A stretch of DNA of 38,344 nucleotides, taken from IMG/VR virus record IMGVR_UViG_3300032173_000658, positions 1 to 38,344 of that record. One strand, written 5' to 3'. This document shows, one piece after another, positions 1 to 6,648 of the stretch. The DNA comes from a virus. The notes beneath the pieces were generated by a model. That model saw nothing but the letters and a program-made list of their open reading frames with translations, did not search any database and had not been told where the DNA came from. The first letter of the stretch is position 1. Each line of letters opens with the position of its first letter. A program made the translations under genes and the position numbers.

Positions 1-2
1 CC

Positions 3-476
3 ATTACTGTTGTAAGCCCAACAGCCGCTAACTTGAAAGCTCAAGTTGTTGGTGCGGGAACGGCTGGAACTGCTGATGCTGGCGTTTTGAGCGTCCAGGG
101 CATCAACAATGCAACTCCGCTAAACGTCAGTAATTTGGCTCAGACTGGTATTGTCGTCAACTACCAAACTCAGGCTTCTTTGGCAAATGCTTCGACAGCC
201 ACATTGTCCTACACGGTTACTGCCGGTAAAACTCTGTATCTCAAGGGGATCATGGCTTCTTCTTCTGGTGCGCCTTGCAAGGTTATCGTAGATTACGGTG
301 CCGGGCCGACTATAGCCGCAGTTGGTTTCTACTCAGCTTCTATGCCATTTTTGGCAATAGATTTCATCCAACCACCTGCCATTACAGCTTCAACTGTTGT
401 GAATATCAAAATTCAGAACAATGCTGGTGCTGCTCAGGACATTTATTGCACCTTAATGGGCGAAGAACGAGTGTAA
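3..476 (+). CDS. 5'-truncated virion/fibre beta-domain protein
   Basis: The frame is open from base 3, so the gene begins upstream of the window; 157 residues are visible. Composition is that of a phage adhesin: rich in Ala, Thr, Val and Gly, with few charged residues. The last 100 residues carry YTVTAGKTLYLKGI followed by short beta-strand stretches. The minus-strand protein at 4341-4877 has the matching YTVPAGKTFNFLGF in its second half, so I infer a shared beta-sandwich domain for receptor binding or capsid/tail decoration. It ends in TAA just before a strong terminator and so closes a transcription unit. The exact virion role is not recognised. Confidence 0.7.
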   Translation: MTVVSPTAANLKAQVVGAGTAGTADAGVLSVQGINNATPLNVSNLAQTGIVVNYQTQASLANASTATLSYTVTAGKTLYLKGIMASSSGAPCKVIVDYGAGPTIAAVGFYSASMPFLAIDFIQPPAITASTVVNIKIQNNAGAAQDIYCTLMGEERV

Positions 477-492
477 TTCGTAGTCTCAACTT

Positions 493-531
493 AGGCCCCG
501 CAGATCGAAAGGTTTGCGGGGCCTTTTTTTT
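493..531 (+). terminator. Rho-independent terminator
   Basis: A perfect 10-bp stem, AGGCCCCGCA (493-502) with TGCGGGGCCT (515-524), has a 12-nt loop and runs into eight T residues. It lies 16 nt after the stop of the upstream structural gene and before the promoter of the next. Confidence 0.93.
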
Positions 532-551
532 GTTTTTGCAGAAAGCGAACT

Positions 552-558
552 CTATATA
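552..558 (+). promoter_or_regulatory. Late-type promoter element CTATATA
   Basis: CTATATA lies 8 nt before the ATG at 567, just after the terminator at 493-531. It matches the CTA(A/T)ATA element seen before several other genes here and resembles the T4 late promoter TATAAATA. No good Shine-Dalgarno lies in between, so the mRNA would have almost no leader. Confidence 0.5.
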
Positions 559-566
559 AAGTTGAT

Positions 567-1211
567 ATGCCAGACCTAACAAGAATACAAAACTCACAGC
601 CTGTGCAACTTATTGACGCAACCGACCTTTTGGTTTGCGATATATCAACGGTTTCTCCATCAGGCACCGAAAGCGGACTAATTGTCCGAACTTTGCCGTC
701 CGGCACCCATACGGTCGTAGGGACGACCACGGCAGTTCCAAGCGGTACTTATACGGTCGCAGGAACCACCACCGCAGTTCCAAGCGGCACATACACGGTT
801 ACATCTACATCTATGACCATTGTGCCATCTGGCACACAAGCTGTTTCTGGGACTGTCACGGCAACTCCAACAGGAACTTATACGGTGGCTGGGACGGTTA
901 CTGCCGTTCCAAGTGGCACTTATACGGTTGACACTCTGGGGTCGGCGACCTCAACATTGAGCAATGTTACCGTCACAAACGGTGTAAGTATTCAATTATT
1001 GGCAGCAAATTCTGGTAGACTTTTGGCGACATTTTTCAATAGTGGTGCCAACTCTGTTTACATAAAGTGGGGTACTGCTGCGAGTGCAACAAGTCACACA
1101 ATACAATTATTCACTAATGGTTTTTACGAAATGCACGTTCCTGTATACACAGGAGCGATAGAGGCTATTTCTTCAACTGGAACAAACACTATTCGAGTTA
1201 CGGAGATTTAA
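567..1211 (+). CDS. Repeat-containing fibre/adhesin protein
   Basis: A 214-residue protein with a short N-terminal cap (about residues 1-43), six imperfect copies of a 14-15 residue unit of type PSGTYTVAGTTTAV (residues 44-121), and a C-terminal domain (about 125-214). That domain has the phage-fibre pattern LLAANSGRLLATFFNSGANS, then VYIKWG, then YTGAIEAISSTG near the end, as found in small beta-structured phage adhesin domains. The repeat section is probably a beta-spiral shaft. No catalytic motif is visible. The gene is followed after 3 nt by the next small structural gene. A late-type promoter element just upstream supports expression as a virion component. Whether it is fibre, spike or decoration protein cannot be decided. 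Confidence 0.75.
   Translation: MPDLTRIQNSQPVQLIDATDLLVCDISTVSPSGTESGLIVRTLPSGTHTVVGTTTAVPSGTYTVAGTTTAVPSGTYTVTSTSMTIVPSGTQAVSGTVTATPTGTYTVAGTVTAVPSGTYTVDTLGSATSTLSNVTVTNGVSIQLLAANSGRLLATFFNSGANSVYIKWGTAASATSHTIQLFTNGFYEMHVPVYTGAIEAISSTGTNTIRVTEI
696..929 (+). repeat. Six-copy PSGTYTV coding repeat
   Basis: Encodes residues 44-121 of the fibre-like protein. The units start PSGTHTV, PSGTYTV, PSGTYTV, PSGTQAV, PTGTYTV and PSGTYTV. The DNA units are related but diverged at third positions, so this is an old protein-level repeat. Confidence 0.8.
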
Positions 1212-1214
1212 GCC

Positions 1215-1529
1215 ATGCCAGTATACTATCCAGCAAGTACCGGCACAACTGTCTACAACGTATCCGTAGAGGTTGACTTCGGCGCTCCTGGCGCAACCGA
1301 AGATGGAGCCACCAAAGCAATTGTCTCTGCGACATGGGTGACATCCACAACTAAACTTATTGTGTCTCCTTCCGGGGCCGCAACAGCAGATCATGATCCA
1401 GAGGATTATGTGTTGGAAGGCGTCTTTGGCGTGCCTGATCTTATCGTAGATGGGGTGGGTTTTACATTGAGAGCAGGATGCAGTGACACTACATTCGGAA
1501 AATACAATTTCAACATAATCGGAGTTTAA
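1215..1529 (+). CDS. Small structural (fibre-associated) protein
   Basis: A 104-residue protein with no cysteine pair or catalytic motif apart from a single Cys near residue 90. It reads as alternating short beta strands: VYNVSVEVDFG, then ATWVTSTTKLIVSPSG, then DHDPEDYVLEGVFG, then GVGFTLRAG. The W-V-T-x-T-x-K-L-x-V pattern with a DHDPED segment looks like small beta-barrel proteins common in phage fibre clusters, but I cannot name a family. It starts 3 nt after the previous stop and its own stop lies 1 nt before the next start, so it is co-translated with its neighbours as part of the 567-3293 structural operon. Confidence 0.7.
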   Translation: MPVYYPASTGTTVYNVSVEVDFGAPGATEDGATKAIVSATWVTSTTKLIVSPSGAATADHDPEDYVLEGVFGVPDLIVDGVGFTLRAGCSDTTFGKYNFNIIGV

Positions 1530-1530
1530 G

Positions 1531-2952
1531 ATGAGCGTAGCAATTAAGAGTGGTGCCAGCAGCGATATGCTGACAGTCGATCCAACAAGCAATGCTGGTC
1601 GTGTGAGTCTATACGACGGGACCGGCACCAATATGGCCTATGCCCACGGCGACCAACCAACTACGCCAAGAGGCGTTATGGTCCTTGGGTTAAATGATGA
1701 GGCGGTGCATCCAATCCGAATGGATAGAATCGGTAGCTTGGCTATGGCCACTCACACCATGTTGTTGCACGATTCTTTTGAATCAACTGTCACCAACCCT
1801 CAGCGTTGGCTTATCACCAACACGACGATGGCTGCTACACAGGCCACAATAACCGGCCTCCTGTTTAACTCTGGTAATATCACCACGGTTACAACTGGCT
1901 ACATGATTAAGTCCTCATCGACTTTCATAAAGAACCAAAGATCGCCACTCCAGGCCAAGTTCAGACTCAGACTTAATCACTTCAACAACTCAGTTATGGA
2001 GTGGGGATTTGGAGATGCAGCTACGTTCAACGGTGCTAACACCACGGGTGCTTACTGGCAGGTGACGGCTTCCGGTGTAGTACAACCTGTCGTGACCTTT
2101 AACAGCGTTGACATTACAGGTACGGACATTAGAAGCTCCCTCAACACTGTAAACTACTACACATTCGACGTTATCATGGATGATGATGAAGCAGTGTTCG
2201 TGTGCCAAAATACATCGAATGGTAAGATTATTTCTGAACAATCCATCAAGTTGCCTTTGACTGGTGCTAGATTGTTGAGTTCTAGTCAGATTCAGGTCAT
2301 GGCACGTCTTTACAACACAGGTGTTGCCCCATTGACCGCCCCTCAGTTGATCCTGACGGACGTTTATTCTTTGTCGCTGGACAACTGGACAAATAAAACT
2401 TGGTCGCAAGTTAACGCATCCAACTATAGGGCCAACCCTACTCACCCATTCACGGGTGCGCAGATAACTAACTATGCCAACTCTGCTGCTGCTACTTCGG
2501 CAACCTTGTCCAACACGGCTGCTGGCTATACAACCCTGGGTGGTTTGTGGCAGTTTGCTGCTGTTGCTGGTGCCGTTACTGACTACGCATTGTTTGGCTT
2601 TACTGTTCCTACAAACTCCAACTTAGTCGTTACGGGCATCGACATTGAAGCGTATAACACGGTGGTTGCCGTTGCTACCACTCCACACTTGTTGGTTTGG
2701 GGTGTAGGCGTAGGTTCAACTGCTGTTTCTTTGGCAACCGCCACAGTCAACCGCATTCCCCTCGGAGTGCAGAGTTTTCCCGTGGCTGCTGCTGTTGGTG
2801 CTTCTGCACAAAGAATATCGAAAATTTTCACAACACCGCTGGTCGTACCATCAGGTCGTTTCTTCCATATCATTCTCAGAATGCCTGTAGCGACAAACAC
2901 CGCCACTCAGGTTGTTGCTGGCATGGTAACTGTCGATGGATACTTCGATTAA
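1531..2952 (+). CDS. Large fibre/adhesin protein
   Basis: A 473-residue beta-rich protein. Residues 1-60 contain LTVDPTSNAGRVSLYDGTG, a segment typical of the N-terminal part of phage fibre or baseplate-attached proteins. The middle (about 75-285) contains WLITNTTM, then FRLRLNHFNNSVMEWGFG and a DDDEAVFVCQ strand, compatible with a concanavalin/LamG-like carbohydrate-binding sandwich. The C-terminal part (about 290-473) is a Thr/Ala/Val-rich beta domain ending in VAGMVTVDGYFD. It is translationally close to the genes on both sides. I infer a receptor-binding protein from composition and position; the LamG-like reading is tentative. Confidence 0.75.
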   Translation: MSVAIKSGASSDMLTVDPTSNAGRVSLYDGTGTNMAYAHGDQPTTPRGVMVLGLNDEAVHPIRMDRIGSLAMATHTMLLHDSFESTVTNPQRWLITNTTMAATQATITGLLFNSGNITTVTTGYMIKSSSTFIKNQRSPLQAKFRLRLNHFNNSVMEWGFGDAATFNGANTTGAYWQVTASGVVQPVVTFNSVDITGTDIRSSLNTVNYYTFDVIMDDDEAVFVCQNTSNGKIISEQSIKLPLTGARLLSSSQIQVMARLYNTGVAPLTAPQLILTDVYSLSLDNWTNKTWSQVNASNYRANPTHPFTGAQITNYANSAAATSATLSNTAAGYTTLGGLWQFAAVAGAVTDYALFGFTVPTNSNLVVTGIDIEAYNTVVAVATTPHLLVWGVGVGSTAVSLATATVNRIPLGVQSFPVAAAVGASAQRISKIFTTPLVVPSGRFFHIILRMPVATNTATQVVAGMVTVDGYFD

Positions 2953-2963
2953 CAGGAGATAAT

Positions 2964-3293
2964 ATGTTCGAGATACATGATTTAGAATCAGAAAGAGAAG
3001 CAAACAGAATTTTGAACACAGGAAATGAAATGTTCAAACATTTACTTAATTTCCATAAAGACCAGCGAGATAAGTTTTGGTTAAAAGATGGCATTTCAAG
3101 AACCAAAGAAGAGTTACAAACAATTTGTAATGTCATGGACACAGTACGAATTGGTCAGTCCTCAGAAGCATTCAATTTTCGTGCAGCAATTGTTCAGATT
3201 GTTTTGACGATAGACCCTACTTGTTTGCAGCCGGAAGAATATCTGTCGCCTTATCCGTTCACCATTGTTAACGGCTGTGTATTGTTCACATAA
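2964..3293 (+). CDS. Small fibre-operon protein, unknown function
   Basis: The ATG at 2964 has a clear AGGAGA ribosome binding site 7 nt upstream and gives 109 residues; the longer open frame upstream has no comparable start. The N-terminal half is helical (SEREANRILNTGNEMFKHLL) and is followed by FHKDQRDKFWLKDG, an F-x-K-x-x-x-x-F-W pattern I associate with small proteins in the tail region of environmental phages, possibly chaperone or fibre-linked. The C-terminal half has no motif I recognise. It is the last gene of the plus-strand structural operon, and its final 8 nt overlap the 3' end of the convergent glycosyltransferase gene. Confidence 0.75.
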   Translation: MFEIHDLESEREANRILNTGNEMFKHLLNFHKDQRDKFWLKDGISRTKEELQTICNVMDTVRIGQSSEAFNFRAAIVQIVLTIDPTCLQPEEYLSPYPFTIVNGCVLFT

Positions 3294-4344
3294 AGCTCAA
3301 GAGTTGCTGGGCCATTCGCTCCCAGGTATATTCAGAAAGTAATTTAGCCCCTTGCAACCCAAGGGGCTTTATTTTTGCCCGATGGTTATATGCCCAATCA
3401 AGTTTGTCTATTGCAGAGTCTATATTCGGTTCTTCCCATTTACTGACAACTTGTCCGTTTTCCACGAGATCGCATATTCCGCTGTTCTCTAAAGCGATGC
3501 CAGTTTTATCTGAAATCAAATCTCGCTGGCCCGTACCGATAGTGGCAATTGCCGGTTTGCCGCACGCCATATATTCCATCATGACCAAATTGGTTCCGGC
3601 TTCACATCGGCTGGGAAACATGCCCACATCGGTATTCTGATATATCTGAGCCATCATGAAGTTGGGCATATTCGGAATCATGATGACCCGATTCATATCC
3701 ACTCCGCTCTCCTGAAGGGCTTTTACGCCTGATTCGTCCGTATATGGGTTCGTCCAGGCACAAACCAATTTGACATCAGGATAACGATCCTGGAGGATTT
3801 TATATGCCTTCAGGGTAATATCCTGACCTTTTCGGTGTTCAAACTTGCCGCCTGAGAAAACCATGAAGTCATCCAAGAACAATTGTTTTTTGGATCGAGA
3901 CTTATTGAATATAAGCGGATCAATGCCTTGAAGAACAACTTGTGACTTTACACCATACTCTTCCAGTAGTTCTTTACACCATACTGAGCCTGCTACGATC
4001 ACGTCGAACTTCTTCGATCTGAGAGCGAGGGCGGTAGGGATTTTTCTATCGGCGAAAGTGATGGCGATTTTGCGTGAGCCGTTGAAATCACCCAGATAAT
4101 CCGACAAGTCGTGCTGAATGGCTTGGACCAAGGGATGTTGTGTTTGGGACTTCAGATAATCTAAATTTGTGAATTCGCAAGATTTGAAATAAGCCAATTC
4201 AATTGGGTTTCTTGTTGCAGTCGGGTTGTTGAGTTCACAAGAGACGTATCGGATTTTTGTTTTTTGCGAAAGTTCCCTAGCAAGATTGGTCGAGCAGACG
4301 CCCCAGCCACTATTGAAGTTGCACGGCAAAACAAGAAAAATCAT
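3286..4344 (-). CDS. GT4-family glycosyltransferase
   Basis: A 352-residue GT-B fold enzyme. It begins with a strand and Gly-rich turn (MIFLVLPCNFNSGWGV) typical of GT4 acceptor domains. The donor-nucleotide domain starts near residue 160 with FSGGKFEHRKGQD, whose Arg/Lys pair contacts the donor phosphates in the family. CEAGTNLVMMEYMACGKP (247-264) is the E-x8-E form of the conserved acidic motif. A retaining sugar transfer from a nucleotide sugar is expected; substrate unknown. The start overlaps the stop of the upstream beta-domain gene (ATGA), so the two are co-translated: a virion protein coupled to a glycosyltransferase. Its end overlaps the convergent gene by 8 nt. Confidence 0.88.
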   Translation of the reverse strand: MIFLVLPCNFNSGWGVCSTNLARELSQKTKIRYVSCELNNPTATRNPIELAYFKSCEFTNLDYLKSQTQHPLVQAIQHDLSDYLGDFNGSRKIAITFADRKIPTALALRSKKFDVIVAGSVWCKELLEEYGVKSQVVLQGIDPLIFNKSRSKKQLFLDDFMVFSGGKFEHRKGQDITLKAYKILQDRYPDVKLVCAWTNPYTDESGVKALQESGVDMNRVIMIPNMPNFMMAQIYQNTDVGMFPSRCEAGTNLVMMEYMACGKPAIATIGTGQRDLISDKTGIALENSGICDLVENGQVVSKWEEPNIDSAIDKLDWAYNHRAKIKPLGLQGAKLLSEYTWERMAQQLLSFM

Positions 4345-4877
4345 AGATTGAATCCAAGGATGGTCGCCTCAAAATCACAGCCAACATTTGCTTGATGGAT
4401 GACCCTCAGTACAATAGTGTCGCCTTCAAGAATTTGGAACGGAGACATGGCATAGGTCATTTGAACTGTGAGGTTGGCCACAGAGCTTCTGCCTGCCAAA
4501 ACAGGGTTGCTTGCCACATACAGCTTAAAGAGGGCATTGGCGTTGCCCGATGCCACAAACCCAAGGAAATTGAAGGTTTTACCAGCAGGAACAGTGTATG
4601 TGGTGACTGTTGTTTCGGTGTTTGTAGGAACCAAAGTTGTTAGATTGAAAACAGTGATCGAATCGCCTGAATAGGCCATGACAGGCCGAGTAACCATTCC
4701 AAACTCTGAACCTGTTGGCGAATTGGAAATGGCGGGAACAATATCATCAATTCCCTCTCCTGTGATGACTACTCTGGGTCGCTTACGAAGTGTAGGCGCA
4801 GTGCCGTAAACGACACCTGTTTCATCCATTGTGTCGCCGCCACTCCCTGGGTTCAAAATTGTGAAGTCGTCAGACAT
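4341..4877 (-). CDS. Virion/fibre beta-domain protein, paralogue of the window-start protein
   Basis: A 178-residue protein with a low-complexity N-terminal part (about 1-70, with a TLRKRPRVVITGEG segment) and a beta-rich C-terminal domain carrying TTYTVPAGKTFNFLGF, FKLYVASN and ILEGDTIVLRV. The domain resembles the C-terminal part of the protein that ends at 476. Such domains occur in phage fibre or decoration proteins. A late-type promoter (CTAAATA, 4894-4900) and a GGAGAGG ribosome site precede the ATG at 4877. Translation runs on into the GT4 gene through an ATGA overlap, which links this likely surface protein to a sugar transferase. Confidence 0.75.
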   Translation of the reverse strand: MSDDFTILNPGSGGDTMDETGVVYGTAPTLRKRPRVVITGEGIDDIVPAISNSPTGSEFGMVTRPVMAYSGDSITVFNLTTLVPTNTETTVTTYTVPAGKTFNFLGFVASGNANALFKLYVASNPVLAGRSSVANLTVQMTYAMSPFQILEGDTIVLRVIHQANVGCDFEATILGFNL

Positions 4878-4893
4878 TATTTACCTCTCCTTG

Positions 4894-4900
4894 TATTTAG
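4894..4900 (-). promoter_or_regulatory. Late-type promoter element CTAAATA
   Basis: On the minus strand GGCTAAATA precedes the ATG at 4877 by 16 nt, with GGAGAGG between them as ribosome binding site. The same GGCTAAATA 9-mer occurs again before the genes starting at 25897 and 25832. Confidence 0.6.
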
Positions 4901-5001
4901 CCTCGCTGCTTCGATATGTGCAAGGAATAGAAACTTCACTAGATTCTCCGGCTGAAATCGGTTAACTTTCAACATCACCTGCAATTCTAGGAGAATTAGC
5001 C

Positions 5002-5397
5002 ATGCCGACAAAATACACAGATCGTCTCAAACTGCCCGTCGAAGGCTCAGACGACATTAAATTTTCCACTTCAATTGGATTGGAAATGGCCACTGGATAC
5101 GAGCGTGTTGTTTTCAACGGAAAAAATCCTTATATCGAGTTTTCAAAATCAAGGATGAACCAGGACAACATCTATGTGCCTGATACGCAAAAGTGGCGTA
5201 TCGGCAATGCGGCCTCGCCGTATATCGAGTATCGAAGCAGAGATTACTGCAACGTGAAGATCATGTTGTGGAAACAAGGCGACGAGCTTACCCAAGGAAT
5301 GTTTTACGTTTCGCCATTCGATTTGAAATCGGATCAAATTCCGGTTTTAATCGAACCGCTATATCGTAAACGAACCTTGCAGTCTGCCTTTATTTAG
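5002..5397 (+). CDS. Conserved-looking phage protein, unknown function
   Basis: A 131-residue protein starting at an ATG with AGGAGA 6 nt upstream. It contains SIGLEMATGYERVVFNGKNPYIEF as a continuous beta-strand stretch and ends with MFYVSPFDLKSDQIP. Aromatic and charged residues alternate through the middle (YIEYRSRDY). I recognise no enzyme motif, and it lacks the Thr/Ala bias of the fibre proteins. It stands alone between a divergent fibre gene and an exonuclease gene. The 87 nt that follow hold no obvious promoter or terminator. Confidence 0.75.
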   Translation: MPTKYTDRLKLPVEGSDDIKFSTSIGLEMATGYERVVFNGKNPYIEFSKSRMNQDNIYVPDTQKWRIGNAASPYIEYRSRDYCNVKIMLWKQGDELTQGMFYVSPFDLKSDQIPVLIEPLYRKRTLQSAFI

Positions 5398-5484
5398 GTT
5401 TCAAACAACAAATATCTCTGGCTCGAAACAAATCATCCTGCTATTCTGATATTTTGCCAGCCATTCAAAAACAAGGAACAAACT

Positions 5485-6087
5485 ATGCTTTACTGCTCAA
5501 TTGACATTGAAACCACGGGACTCAATCCAAAAACCTGCGATATTGTCCAGTTTGCAGCCGTGATTGACGATCTGTCCAATCCACAGCCACTTGAAAAGCT
5601 CCCTAAGTTTCAGACTCATTTCACCCAGCCAACATATACTGGCGAGCCATATGCCCTGGGTATGCACCCTCAAATATTCAAGAAAATCGCCGACGCCCAA
5701 AAGAAGCGTATTGAAGAGAATGAATTCGGCGACCGATTCATGCACATTCTTGATCTGCCGTCCGCATTCAAGAACTTCTTGACTCAAAACGGTGTTCCCG
5801 AAGACCCTAAAAGCGGTCGAGTTAAGATTACTGTGGCTGGCAAGAATGCCGCCATGTTCGATCTGCCGTTCTTGAACAAGAAGCTCAAGAAGCGTTGGGG
5901 CGACATTACGATCCTGCATCGTGTTATTGATCCAGCGATCTTGTATTACCAGCCTGGGGATAAGACTCTGCCAGACTCAGCAACGTGTCTGGAACGAGCA
6001 GGAATGGCCGGAGAAGTGGCCCACACTGCACTTGAGGACGCCCTGATGGTCGTCAAACTCGTGCGACACAAGCTATTGCCAACTTAA
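5485..6087 (+). CDS. DEDDh 3'-5' exonuclease (RNase T / DnaQ-like)
   Basis: A 200-residue single-domain exonuclease. ExoI is SIDIETTGLNP (catalytic Asp and Glu, residues 6-8). ExoII is in GKNAAMFDLPFLN (Asn and Asp near 134-138). ExoIII is HTALEDAL (His and Asp near 180-185), which makes it the DEDDh class. The fold removes nucleotides 3' to 5' using two metal ions; in phages such enzymes serve in RNA/DNA end trimming or proofreading. Because the window's DNA polymerase has a degenerate exonuclease domain, this stand-alone enzyme could supply proofreading, but that is inference. Its end overlaps the convergent gp23-like gene by 4 nt. Confidence 0.9.
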   Translation: MLYCSIDIETTGLNPKTCDIVQFAAVIDDLSNPQPLEKLPKFQTHFTQPTYTGEPYALGMHPQIFKKIADAQKKRIEENEFGDRFMHILDLPSAFKNFLTQNGVPEDPKSGRVKITVAGKNAAMFDLPFLNKKLKKRWGDITILHRVIDPAILYYQPGDKTLPDSATCLERAGMAGEVAHTALEDALMVVKLVRHKLLPT

Positions 6088-6401
6088 TCGAACCTTGAAA
6101 CCTGCCAATCGTCATCAATAGACCTTGGCAGGATTTTCTTTTTCCGGTTCTTAAACCGGAATTCCTCTTCAGCGGCTTCCCGTGCATTGCGAGCGAGGTC
6201 TTCAAGGATTTCCTTGTCGATTTCGTTCGCAATTTCTTGCGCCATCATATCGGCCAATTCTTTTTCTTTTGATATGTTATGCCAACTCCGTAAATCTTGT
6301 GCTGCCTCTGCTGACCAAACGGCCTTTAATTTACGCTGCTGCGACACAATTTCTTGCGACACCACATTCAACACGATTTCAGGGGCATATATACTTGACA
6401 T
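6084..6401 (-). CDS. gp23-like capsid-helix fragment protein
   Basis: A 105-residue, mostly helical, strongly charged protein. Residues 18-70 (RKLKAVWSAEAAQDLRSW, then EKELADMMAQEIANEIDKEIL) match the pattern of the long-helix region of T4-type major capsid protein gp23, which as I recall it reads roughly RALKAEYS-ELAQDLRA-HG-DADAELSGIL-E-LEINREV. Full gp23 is about 520 residues, so this is a stand-alone segment, not the capsid protein. The C-terminal third is a basic tail (FRFKNRKKKILPRS). Upstream, TAAAATA lies 4 nt before the ATG, a weak version of the late promoter arrangement used elsewhere. It could be a capsid cofactor, a scaffold-like piece or a remnant. Confidence 0.6.
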   Translation of the reverse strand: MSSIYAPEIVLNVVSQEIVSQQRKLKAVWSAEAAQDLRSWHNISKEKELADMMAQEIANEIDKEILEDLARNAREAAEEEFRFKNRKKKILPRSIDDDWQVSRFD

Positions 6402-6426
6402 GAATTATTTTAAGTGAGGAAATGCC

Positions 6427-6648
6427 ATGTGTTGTGGATCAAAACGGAGTGGTACAAGAGGCAGTAAATCTGGTAGAATAACCCGTGCCAGGAAGACGAT
6501 ACAAACTCAGGCGATAGACACAAAAAATGAGCAACACGAACATACTGAGAATAGAGAACGATTACTCGTACTTCCTGTCAGAAGACCTACAGACGAAGCA
6601 CGAGATTTGGGATCGTCTGAGATTCAGGGACCGGAACTACTTCCATAA
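6427..6648 (+). CDS. Possible small basic protein overlapping the helicase start
   Basis: The frame opens with ATG after a GTGAGG ribosome-site-like sequence and encodes MCCGSKRSGTRGSKSGR and a Lys/Arg/Gln-rich continuation. Only the first 100 nt lie outside the helicase gene; the rest runs in another frame over codons 1-40 of the helicase. It may be a real short gene or leader peptide, or chance. No family recognised. Confidence 0.25.
   Translation: MCCGSKRSGTRGSKSGRITRARKTIQTQAIDTKNEQHEHTENRERLLVLPVRRPTDEARDLGSSEIQGPELLP

Noticed and set aside
1173-2906. Minus-strand frames opposite the fibre genes
   Set aside because: The plus-strand genes are contiguous, well spaced and have typical fibre composition; the opposite frames show none of this.
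5391-5397. Minus-strand CTAAATA
   Set aside because: It is the complement of the codons and TAG stop at the end of the gene at 5002-5397, and no start codon or gene follows on the minus strand.
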